Source: a virus. Taken from it: 34,725 bases of DNA. The notes beneath the pieces were generated by a model. That model saw only the letters and a program-made list of their open reading frames with translations, was not told the DNA's origin and made no database searches. Shown here piece after piece: positions 28,320-34,725 of this stretch; position 1 is the stretch's first letter, and every line of letters begins with the position of its first letter. The translations under genes and the position numbers were made by a program. Location of the stretch: positions 1-34,725 of the IMG/VR virus record IMGVR_UViG_3300007734_000611; one strand, written 5' to 3'.

Positions 28320-29222
28320 TTAAGAACCATAACCAGTATCAGGAATATTGGCGTAACCAATAAGCACTTTGCTTGGGTATGGAGCAAATGATAGGTTAGC
28401 AGAGCCTTTATCGTTAGCTTTAACAACATTTAGATAGCGTACATAATCTTGCATTAATGATGTGGTATCAAAAGATTTAACTTGAAAATACTTTAGCTTA
28501 GTAAAAAGCACCATTAAACGGTCATCAAATACTGTTGTATCAGCATCTTGAGTAAAACTGTTTTTTACTTGTCCTGTAGACGATTCTGCCCAACCTTTAG
28601 AACGATACTCAAAACTTAAATATTCCTGAGTATTCATTAAAGGCCATATTTGGAATTTGCCACCTAAAATACGCCATCTAGCCCTTGGGCCAGTTGAGAT
28701 ATAACCAGACTTTAGCCATTGCCATTGCTGTGCATCTTCAGGGCCTAACATTTCCCAATGCTTAGTTTTGTCCCATTGAGTACGGTCTGTAATGGTTTCA
28801 AAGTCGGCAGGCATATCATAGATAGTCTGAGCAAAGAGAATATCTCCACTACCACTACCCGTCATCTTTTGACTTAGGGTAACAGTAGTGGGATTATCCA
28901 ATGTAACTACATATGAGCTTTGCGGCACATTGTAGCCAGATACACTATATTGGTCGGTTAAACCATTGCTTTGCGCTAGATTAGTTAAAATATAAGAACC
29001 TTCTGTAGTGGTAGCTGTAGTGCTAATAGATTGCGTATAAAAACCATATTCTTTAGACAATGCTTGCCAGTCGTATTCTTTAACTAAATCATACCCAGCG
29101 CCATTCATCAAAGCCAAGATTTGTTGCGTATCTTGAGATGGATTGCCAGCAACATAGGAAGGAACTGCAAGATTTAGTTCTGCGGTGACTTGTTGCACCA
29201 ACTGGAGCATTGTTTGGGACAT
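28320..29222 (-). CDS. Head-tail adaptor-like protein
   Basis: A 300-residue protein. LQLVQQVTAELNLAVPSYVA with TQQILALMNGAGYDLVKEYD at the N-terminus, then FETITDRTQWD, FQIWPLMNTQEYLSFEYRSK and a C-terminal helix (YFQVKSFDTTSLMQDYVRYL). This arrangement, an N-terminal helical bundle gripping the portal and a beta part below, is found in head-completion adaptors of podophages (the P22 gp4 role). Its neighbours are a structural unknown and the head-closure protein. Recognition is from overall pattern and gene order. Confidence 0.7.
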   Translation of the reverse strand: MSQTMLQLVQQVTAELNLAVPSYVAGNPSQDTQQILALMNGAGYDLVKEYDWQALSKEYGFYTQSISTTATTTEGSYILTNLAQSNGLTDQYSVSGYNVPQSSYVVTLDNPTTVTLSQKMTGSGSGDILFAQTIYDMPADFETITDRTQWDKTKHWEMLGPEDAQQWQWLKSGYISTGPRARWRILGGKFQIWPLMNTQEYLSFEYRSKGWAESSTGQVKNSFTQDADTTVFDDRLMVLFTKLKYFQVKSFDTTSLMQDYVRYLNVVKANDKGSANLSFAPYPSKVLIGYANIPDTGYGS

Positions 29223-29223
29223 A

Positions 29224-29841
29224 TTAGGCCTCTACTACTTTCGGTTTGCGTGTTTTTGGTTTCGCAACAGCCGCAAGTATATTAGCCATTTGAACCTGCA
29301 TTTCGGCTATTTTCGCATCTGTGTCTGCTTTAATTTTAGCATTTTCTTCTCTTAATGCTTGCAATTCTTCTTCCCTTTTGGCTATATCTGCCGAATCAGC
29401 AGCTAAATTAAGGTAGGCTTTAGCCTTTTGCCTAAAATTATGGGGGGACATTCCAGCAACCATACCAATTCTTTGAAGTTGTTGGTCAGAACAATGAGCA
29501 ACTGCTTCTACGGTATAGAACTTCAATCCTCTAAGTTCATCAGCTTGGCTACGGGTTACTTGAGGCCATTGCTCAATAGGAGTGCCGCTAAACCCTTCTT
29601 GATTTCCAACCTTGTTTTGATAGTTAGCCCATTGAATAGGGAAACGGGTTTTATGGCTTTCTGCTGCATAAGTGTCAATTTCACTTAAAGAATCGCCAGG
29701 TACTAAGATTCTTACAAAATCAAATTCTTTAAAAATCGGTCTACCTGCGGCAATAGATTCTGCCTCTTGGTTTACAGACCGTTTATAGAATTGGACTGCT
29801 AATCGTGAATCTGCATTGGTGTTATCGGACTCGATGCCCAT
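29224..29841 (-). CDS. Probable structural protein with C-terminal coiled coil
   Basis: A 205-residue protein (YKRSVNQEAESIAAGRPIFK, FDFVRILVPGDSLSEIDTYA; later RFPIQWANYQNKVGNQEGFS). The last 60 residues form a Glu/Ala/Lys coiled coil (KREEELQALREENAKIKADT) with a basic tail (KPKTRKPKVVEA). I have seen the first part, with its GRP.F...D.VRI..PGD pattern, in small podophages next to the capsid gene, without a function. It is the first gene after the terminator at 29876-29909 and has a strong SD (AGGAG). Confidence 0.68.
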   Translation of the reverse strand: MGIESDNTNADSRLAVQFYKRSVNQEAESIAAGRPIFKEFDFVRILVPGDSLSEIDTYAAESHKTRFPIQWANYQNKVGNQEGFSGTPIEQWPQVTRSQADELRGLKFYTVEAVAHCSDQQLQRIGMVAGMSPHNFRQKAKAYLNLAADSADIAKREEELQALREENAKIKADTDAKIAEMQVQMANILAAVAKPKTRKPKVVEA

Positions 29842-29875
29842 GAATATCTCCTAAAGTGGTTTAGGTACAACGGTT

Positions 29876-29909
29876 AAAAGAAAAAGGGCTACCCTTTTGA
29901 GATAGCCCC
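29876..29909 (-). terminator. Leftward intrinsic terminator after the capsid genes
   Basis: On the minus strand GGGCTATC (29908-29901) pairs with GGTAGCCC (29893-29886) around a seven-base loop, followed by TTTTTCTTTT (29885-29876). The other strand also has a T5 after the stem (29911-29915), so it may act in both directions. It would limit read-through from capsid genes into connector genes and so raise capsid over connector expression. Confidence 0.88.
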
Positions 29910-29931
29910 GTTTTTACAACATCTTCAATTT

Positions 29932-30216
29932 TTAGACTGAAGCCTTACCAAACCAACCATAGTCACCAGAAGCCATTGCTACCAATGGGCCTGAATATGT
30001 GCCTGCGGATGGGGTTGCGATAAATGTCGATGCGTTAACTGAACAAGTGGTTAATGAAGCTGCAATATCAGCACCAGCTTGAGCGAAAACATAACGAAAT
30101 CCGTTTGAAGCAAAAACTTCAGCACCTAAAGGGCCAAATGAAGGCAGGTTAGGACTGACAACGGTTTGAGGATTATTCAAATCGATACCAGACAGGGGGG
30201 TAATTGTATATGCCAT
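29932..30216 (-). CDS. Small capsid-associated protein (decoration candidate)
   Basis: A 94-residue protein (MAYTITPLSGIDLNNPQTVV; FGPLGAEVFASNGFRYVFAQ; FIATPSAGTYSGPLVAMASG). It is beta-rich, Ala/Gly/Ser/Thr-rich, and encoded 23 bp after the major capsid gene and before a terminator, with an SD (AAAGGA) like that of the capsid gene. High co-expression with the capsid fits a decoration or capsid-cement protein. No family is named with confidence. Confidence 0.62.
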   Translation of the reverse strand: MAYTITPLSGIDLNNPQTVVSPNLPSFGPLGAEVFASNGFRYVFAQAGADIAASLTTCSVNASTFIATPSAGTYSGPLVAMASGDYGWFGKASV

Positions 30217-30239
30217 GATTTATTTTCCTTTTCTATGGA

Positions 30240-31220
30240 TTAAGAGCCAGTTAACAAACCTTGGAGGAACGAGTTACTTGTTGTCAAGTTACCTGCCCAG
30301 CCATAGAGTTTAACAATTGCATCTTGGTTAATTGATTGACGCTCGCCACCGATAGGAACGAAATTACGCTCTTTATGTGGACGGAAAGATATGTAGTTGG
30401 TATTCAACATATACATATAAGTCGCTGTTTCTTGTGCGCCATAACCGCCACCCAAGACCACATCAGCAGAAGTACCACCACCGTAGAACTTGAGTGAAGC
30501 AAAACCAGCAGCACCCGATTCTTCAGCAGCAATACGCTGGATAGCTTGCAATGCGCCTACATAGTAGGTGTATAGCGTGTTACCAGCAACGATTAAGTCA
30601 GCCTTGTCTGTGCCACGAATCTGCTTAATTGAAGCAGCAGTCATAGCAGCAAGAATGGTAGTAGCCGAGGTTGCACCTGTGGTTACTTGATTCTGCCAGA
30701 AAGTCCAGTTGGCACGATTAATACCACCGTAAGTACCAGTAGTAGGAGTAGCCGAAACCGCAGCACCCAAACCATCTAAGTTCTTACCGCCATTACCTGT
30801 ACCGTCACCATATAAGTCACCAGAAATACGGTTTAACAAACGAGCTTCAGAAACTTGCATACGACCATCTAACAGGTCAATGATTGCTTCTTTCGAGCTA
30901 TTTTGTAACATTTCTAAACCACTCATTGTTACGCTATCAGCGTACTGAGCAATTTTGTATTGAGCAGCCGAAATAGGGCTGTCTGGAGAAATGTTTAACA
31001 CTTCATATCCGCTATACGAGTTAGCGTTATTGGTGCTTGGGTCGTTATACATAATTTCTTCAAGGATTACATTACCGCCTGAAAATGGGCGAATGTTACC
31101 TTTGCTGTTTAGGCGCTGAAGAATTGCGTTGTTTTGTGTTAAGTTATCTGCCAATTCACCGCTACGAGATTGAATCGTGGTAGCGATAATATCGGTGATA
31201 GCACTATTAGCAAATGCCAT
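30240..31220 (-). CDS. Major capsid protein
   Basis: A 326-residue protein following the scaffold gene. Typical parts are the N-terminal arm (FANSAITDIIATTIQSRSGE), an E-loop-like segment (NIRPFSGGNVILEEIMYNDP), the spine helix (SGLEMLQNSSKEAIIDLLDG), the Gly-rich turn (LYGDGTGNGGKNLDGLGAAV), and a C-terminal strand region (MYMLNTNYISFRPHKERNFV). This is the HK97-fold family used by many podophages of Proteobacteria. SD AAAGGA. Size and position after scaffold make the call firm. Confidence 0.88.
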   Translation of the reverse strand: MAFANSAITDIIATTIQSRSGELADNLTQNNAILQRLNSKGNIRPFSGGNVILEEIMYNDPSTNNANSYSGYEVLNISPDSPISAAQYKIAQYADSVTMSGLEMLQNSSKEAIIDLLDGRMQVSEARLLNRISGDLYGDGTGNGGKNLDGLGAAVSATPTTGTYGGINRANWTFWQNQVTTGATSATTILAAMTAASIKQIRGTDKADLIVAGNTLYTYYVGALQAIQRIAAEESGAAGFASLKFYGGGTSADVVLGGGYGAQETATYMYMLNTNYISFRPHKERNFVPIGGERQSINQDAIVKLYGWAGNLTTSNSFLQGLLTGS

Positions 31221-31256
31221 GATATTTTCCTTTAAAAACGGCCAAAATTAGCCTGA

Positions 31257-32303
31257 TTAAACCCGACCCCCATTATTAGCTTCCATTTGTTCCGCTAATA
31301 TTGAGCGCCTATCCTTTTTATCTCCTGAAGTAGCTACTCCATTAGGTGTAACGGAGCGAGGACTAACCGCAGCAGCCTTAGCTTTAGCTACTTGAGATGC
31401 TTTTGAAACTTGTTTTTGCGCTTGAGTAAGGAGTCGTTCTTGCTCAATCGACCAAACATCATCGTTCATTCGCACCGCTTTGGCATAAGCCGTTTCTAGG
31501 TCTTGGGCAAAACCAGACTCAAGTAATTGAGCCATTTGCTCCCTAACCGCTTCAAAATGTGGAAACTTCTCCACATTACTACTAACCTTTGAGATTTCAG
31601 CCTGTAAACGGGCATCTTCCTCTTGTTGAAACTTACCCTTAATTGTGCTGACTTCATTATTCATATACTGAAGTTGTTGCATCAACTGCTGGGTATACGG
31701 GTCTTGTTGTTGTTGAACAATCTCACCGCTACTATTTAATTGTATACCATAATCTTGTGCAAGTCGTTGAAACATCTCAATCTTTTGATTTTGCGGTGCA
31801 GTAGATAACACCATGTGCGCTCTACCAAGATTATTAATCCATGCGGCAGGGCTAATTCCTTGTTTTTGTAGTTCAGGAACAAATGGAGCTATGGCTTCTT
31901 CATATCCTCTGGCCCTGTCAGCTTCTTGTTTATAAGTGGATACGCCTTTTTTATATTCCGACTCTCTTTGATTAGAATATTCTGCTAATTTGCGACCTTC
32001 TTCCGCAGTTAATTGCTGTCCTGTGGTGATTTTGTCCCAAATTGGGAGATACTCTTTTTTCCAAGTGCTGGGGCGAGGTAATGCATCCTTTGGCGCATCC
32101 GTATTCTCATCGTTATATTCCGCAGACTCCTGGGCAGGTTCTTCTTGCACGACTTCATTATCAACTTCCGCTTTAGCGGATTCTTTGGAAATGTTGTCCT
32201 CAACCACTTCAATAGTCTTTTCGTCAGGTACATCTAAAGTTCCTTCTTCTGATTGTTCAAGGGCGTTTTCTAACATATCCCGTCTGCTTAATTCGTCTGC
32301 CAT
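31257..32303 (-). CDS. Capsid scaffolding protein
   Basis: A 348-residue protein, strongly acidic at the N-terminus (DELSRRDMLENALEQSEEGT, then many Glu/Asp to ~70), helical and Gln-rich in the middle (DPYTQQLMQQLQYMNNEVST), and basic at the C-terminus (KKDRRSILAEQMEANNGGRV), the usual build of phage scaffolds. The PSTWKKEYLPIWDKITT segment near residue 80 recurs in scaffolds of this type. It is directly upstream of the major capsid gene with a strong SD (AGGAG). Confidence 0.84.
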   Translation of the reverse strand: MADELSRRDMLENALEQSEEGTLDVPDEKTIEVVEDNISKESAKAEVDNEVVQEEPAQESAEYNDENTDAPKDALPRPSTWKKEYLPIWDKITTGQQLTAEEGRKLAEYSNQRESEYKKGVSTYKQEADRARGYEEAIAPFVPELQKQGISPAAWINNLGRAHMVLSTAPQNQKIEMFQRLAQDYGIQLNSSGEIVQQQQDPYTQQLMQQLQYMNNEVSTIKGKFQQEEDARLQAEISKVSSNVEKFPHFEAVREQMAQLLESGFAQDLETAYAKAVRMNDDVWSIEQERLLTQAQKQVSKASQVAKAKAAAVSPRSVTPNGVATSGDKKDRRSILAEQMEANNGGRV

Positions 32304-32312
32304 GTGATTCTC

Positions 32313-32687
32313 CTATTTGTATTGAAGTTTTGCGTATGCTAGTTCAGCAATTTGCTGTTTTCTTGCCTCTTTTGATTTGGTACTCATGTCTACAGTTTTG
32401 TGGGCCGTAGGCACATCATTTCCAAGCTCAATCATTCCATGTTGCTTTAAATGGCTTCTATGGTGGCTACGGCTTTTAATCCAAGTGCCGTCTACCATTG
32501 ATACATAACCCCCAATATCAGGCATAACCATGTGGGTTAGCTGTTTAGGTTGGGTTTGTTTTTCAATCCATGACTTTTTAGCTTCTTTTAAGCCAAGGGT
32601 AGGAGTCCAAATCTCCATAAAATATTCCTCATCGGACAATTTTTGGACATGACTGCTTTCACTCCAGCCGCATTTAGGGCAAATCAT
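32313..32687 (-). CDS. Small protein with CPKCG motif and HHRSHLKQHG box, function unknown
   Basis: A 124-residue protein beginning MICPKCGWSESSH, a single zinc-knuckle half (no second CxxC is seen). The middle has MPDIGGYVSMVDGTWIKSRS followed by HHRSHLKQHGMIELGND, a box I know from proteins encoded beside scaffold or capsid genes in podophages; its function is not known. SD AAGGAG is strong, and the start overlaps the GT9-like stop as TAATG. Confidence 0.7.
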   Translation of the reverse strand: MICPKCGWSESSHVQKLSDEEYFMEIWTPTLGLKEAKKSWIEKQTQPKQLTHMVMPDIGGYVSMVDGTWIKSRSHHRSHLKQHGMIELGNDVPTAHKTVDMSTKSKEARKQQIAELAYAKLQYK

Positions 32688-33595
32688 TACATTCTCCTTA
32701 TTAAATCGGGTATTTGGTCGTATTCTTCAGGTCTTAAAGCAACTACAGAGTCATACCAACGCCCATTTTTCCAACGCCAGCATACAAATTCTTCTTTGGG
32801 CAGTAAAACAATGGTCTTTATACCTAAAGCGCCTGCTAAGTGAGCAGTTCCAGTATCAACAGTTACTATGCCTTTACAGGCTTTCATGTGCTGGGCCGTA
32901 GTATTCCAATCAAGCTGCCAACCGTCATTGGGCAAAGGTAAGAAATTCCCATTGCCTTCAGGGTTAAAGCTATAACAATCATCTCCAACTAGTTCTGTTA
33001 GCTGATGTGGGTGAACTGACTTGATATAGTGCAGATTGCCCTTAGAAGCGCCCCAGTTGACCCCAATCTTTTTAGGTATATTGGTAGCCACCACATCAAA
33101 ATAACCCTCTGAAGCCACGATTTTGGTTTTTGTTACAGGAAATAAGTTTTTAACATAGGGCATTGCCAAAGAAATGTAATAAGGTAGCGAAATGTTCCCT
33201 ATCCAATAATCTGAGCCTAAAACATCATCGCCTTCAATACCATTAGTTAGGACATCGACACATTCCATTTGCCCAATTAACCTAAGAACCGATTGATGGG
33301 CCAAGAATGTAACCTTTTTTGCGCCTAAAGCTTTAAGCGCTGGTAAGAATCTAGCGTATTGGAATATATCCCCAAAGCCTTGCTCGGCTTGGACTACGAT
33401 AGATTTACCTAGTAAGGACTCGCCCCGCCAAGGGGATACACCTCTAGGCTTTTGAGCATAAGCATCAATAAGATTACCCTGAATTTCAGGATGCCAACGG
33501 TATTCAAATAAACGAAAACCAGCTTCATAACGCCCTGCGTGTAGGTGTTCGTAAGCTAATTTGTATTCTTGATGTGGGTTTACAGTAGTAATAAT
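32687..33595 (-). CDS. GT9/heptosyltransferase-like glycosyltransferase with TPR-like N-terminus, non-canonical start
   Basis: The frame is open from 33604 down to TAA at 32687. It reads NPHQEYKLAYEHLHAGRYEA and FRLFEYRWHPEI (a TPR-like unit), SIVVQAEQGFGDIFQYARFL (the donor-side motif of TPR-linked glycosyltransferases), and VTVDTGTAHLAGALGIKTIV followed by WRW and WYDSVVALRP (the GT9 C-terminal site). The first ATG/GTG/TTG in frame is a TTG at 33304, which would delete the first ~100 residues including the EQGFGD motif. I place the start tentatively at ATT 33595-33593, overlapping the upstream gene by 16 bp. A recoding event is another option. Confidence 0.75.
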   Translation of the reverse strand: MITTVNPHQEYKLAYEHLHAGRYEAGFRLFEYRWHPEIQGNLIDAYAQKPRGVSPWRGESLLGKSIVVQAEQGFGDIFQYARFLPALKALGAKKVTFLAHQSVLRLIGQMECVDVLTNGIEGDDVLGSDYWIGNISLPYYISLAMPYVKNLFPVTKTKIVASEGYFDVVATNIPKKIGVNWGASKGNLHYIKSVHPHQLTELVGDDCYSFNPEGNGNFLPLPNDGWQLDWNTTAQHMKACKGIVTVDTGTAHLAGALGIKTIVLLPKEEFVCWRWKNGRWYDSVVALRPEEYDQIPDLIRRM

Positions 33596-34047
33596 AGTGC
33601 CTGTTCATCGTCTAGTTCAGCTTGGCGCTTTGCTTCTAAAACCGCTAATTCTTCTTCCAATTTCTGTTTAGCTTGTCTTATAAGCACCGCATCAAACAAA
33701 TCTTGTTTTTGTCGTTCAAGATTAGCGATGAGAGCATCATATTTGGTTACTTCTGACGGTATATCTTCGCTAACCTGTTGTTTGGATTCTACTTTATTTT
33801 TCTTAAGTCTAAGGGCTTTTGCCTCAAGGTCTACTAAATCCCGAATAGTTTGTTTGCGGGATTCTTGTTCATTCTTAAAAGCTAATAGGCGATTTTCTTC
33901 AGCTTTTCTACGCTTTTTTTCTAAATTTTTATAGTGCTTCCATTCTTCTTTAGTCCACCCATCACCACCTGTAAAAGCGGGAGTTGGTGTTATGTCTATT
34001 TGAAATGCGTTGTTTTGAAACGCATTAGATTGGAAAGCTGTAATCAT
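33580..34047 (-). CDS. Probable virion protein with AFQxNAFQ start and coiled coil
   Basis: A 155-residue protein. MITAFQSNAFQNNAFQIDI contains three AFQ repeats, a start I know from proteins in structural gene blocks of small aquatic phages. Residues ~30-140 are a charged coiled coil (KNLEKKRRKAEENRLLAFKN; LIRQAKQKLEEELAVLEAKR), and the end is DDEQALLLLL. The role is not established; a capsid-linked or assembly protein is plausible. It overlaps the GT9-like frame by about 16 bp. Confidence 0.7.
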   Translation of the reverse strand: MITAFQSNAFQNNAFQIDITPTPAFTGGDGWTKEEWKHYKNLEKKRRKAEENRLLAFKNEQESRKQTIRDLVDLEAKALRLKKNKVESKQQVSEDIPSEVTKYDALIANLERQKQDLFDAVLIRQAKQKLEEELAVLEAKRQAELDDEQALLLLL

Positions 34048-34048
34048 T

Positions 34049-34393
34049 TTAAGGTGCTACATTTTCCCAAAGATAGGTACTTGTGTTTAACACCCAATCA
34101 CCTTCAGTTGTTGGTTTTGGAGCATAAAACACGCCTACAACGCCATCAATAACTACTGACTCATCTAGCGTATAACCAATACCAGCATAGTTAGCACGAA
34201 GTGGTGTGCCACCGTCAGGTGTCATTGGTTCGGCAGGAGGGCTAGGTGCGTAATGCACATTACCGTATGTGTTGTAGTCTGTTTGTACCCAATAACCAGC
34301 CTGAGTGTCAACAAACTCTTGGTCTGCACGAATAACATCAATTACTTCTTTTTTTGATGGTTCGCTTGTTGCTACACATTTTGCAAAATACAT
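34049..34393 (-). CDS. Small phage protein with NYAGIGYT box, function unknown
   Basis: A 114-residue protein (MYFAKCVATSEPSKKEVIDV; later LRANYAGIGYTLDESV, and WVLNTSTYLWE at the C-terminus). The sequence MYFA, a VI.ADQEF segment, the NYAGIGYTYD-type box and a W-L-W end form a pattern I know from many marine and freshwater phages, always in structural regions and never with a known function. ATG 34393 has SD GGAG at eight bases and follows the chaperone stop by one base; a TTG at 34414 is less likely. Confidence 0.72.
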   Translation of the reverse strand: MYFAKCVATSEPSKKEVIDVIRADQEFVDTQAGYWVQTDYNTYGNVHYAPSPPAEPMTPDGGTPLRANYAGIGYTLDESVVIDGVVGVFYAPKPTTEGDWVLNTSTYLWENVAP

Positions 34394-34394
34394 A

Positions 34395-34725
34395 TTAATT
34401 ACTCCATTGTTCAACAGGTGGTGTAGGCCAAATTGGGTTGGCTACAGGGTTTACAGCATAGTTACGAATTGTGCTTCTATAAGCTACAAATTCAGCTTGA
34501 TTAACTAAATAAGGGTTTGATTTTAATGGGTCGCCCACATCAGGAATGGCAGACCAATCTGTACTATTCAATATTCCAGTTGCAATATCTTTGCATCTTA
34601 TGATTAATTCTTGTGGTGTTGGTTGGGGTGGAAGTGGTGCAATAAATTGACCATCTACATAAGTCCAACCAGGGCTAGCAACATCGCTTTGCACAGCAAT
34701 AATTGGATTTTCAAATCCAGGCGGA
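34395..34725 (-). CDS. Tail fibre assembly chaperone-like protein, 3' part (start lies at 201 across the join)
   Basis: This is the continuation of the gene that starts at 201. Bases 34599-34725 duplicate 1-127, so in this linear window the 5' end is cut off. The unique part begins at 34598. Residues here include YVDGQFIAPLPPQPTPQELI, RCKDIATGILNSTDWSAIPD and NQAEFVAYRSTIRNYAVNPV, ending VEQWSN. A GTG at 34694 could be mistaken for the start but lies inside the continuous 134-residue frame. Confidence 0.8.
   Translation of the reverse strand, partial: PPGFENPIIAVQSDVASPGWTYVDGQFIAPLPPQPTPQELIIRCKDIATGILNSTDWSAIPDVGDPLKSNPYLVNQAEFVAYRSTIRNYAVNPVANPIWPTPPVEQWSN
34599..34725. repeat. Terminal direct repeat, right copy
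   Basis: Identical to bases 1-127. It should be trimmed when the genome is treated as circular; keeping it creates a false truncated copy of the chaperone gene at each end. Confidence 0.93.

Overview
This is a complete or nearly complete genome of a small tailed phage (Caudoviricetes) with podovirus-type morphogenesis genes. The last 127 bases (34599-34725) repeat the first 127 exactly, and one gene reads straight through the join, so the molecule is circular or circularly permuted with a unit length of 34,598 bp. The DNA is AT-rich. The host is inferred to be a Gram-negative bacterium because there is a two-part spanin (Rz with an embedded Rz1 lipoprotein), another small lipoprotein, and a heptosyltransferase-like glycosyltransferase. 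An aquatic betaproteobacterial host would fit the general look of the proteins, but that is only an impression. I see no integrase, DNA polymerase, RNA polymerase, tRNA or CRISPR array.

Layout. A divergent control region at 15146-15256 separates a short rightward operon (15257-18251) from one very long leftward gene series that runs from 15145 down to 1, through the join, and on from 34598 to 18162. The rightward operon carries a minimal recombination set (ERF-type annealing protein, SSB-like protein, Cas4/RecB-like exonuclease) and small unknown genes. It ends in an intrinsic terminator that lies antisense inside the endolysin gene. The leftward early part (15145-7969) begins with a YdaS/Cro-like regulator and continues with a DUF5672-type glycosyltransferase, a structured non-coding element, three small envelope-directed proteins, a replication-associated protein, a C5 cytosine methyltransferase, several nucleases, a metallophosphoesterase, an SprT-like protease and a DUF5856-like protein. 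Two glycosyltransferases, terS, terL, portal, tail fibre 1 and a tail-fibre chaperone follow. Beyond the join come structural unknowns, a GT9-like glycosyltransferase, scaffold, major capsid protein, a terminator, head-tail connector proteins, ejection proteins (one with a muramidase domain), tail fibre 2 and the lysis cassette. Almost all genes are linked by ATGA, GTGA, TTGA or TAATG overlaps, which points to translational coupling along long polycistronic mRNAs.

Highlights. (1) Between 14205 and 14332 two long inverted repeats are interleaved (order A-B-A'-B'), and the second ends in a U-tract on the transcribed strand; this looks like a pseudoknotted attenuator or a new phage RNA. (2) The methyltransferase is split at a run of nine C (12171-12179). 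One frame keeps the catalytic ENS motif and the GNGQVP motif, while the other encodes a different family-like C-terminus, so the same DNA is read in two frames. (3) A 14-bp operator-like motif, TTAACTTNNNTTAA and variants, recurs at the promoters. (4) There are four glycosyltransferase-like genes, two tail fibres ending in glycine-rich domains, an overprinted Rz1, a truncated relic of a larger phage protein, and a GT9-like gene with no canonical start codon. Several genes under 60 codons were found by hand translation.
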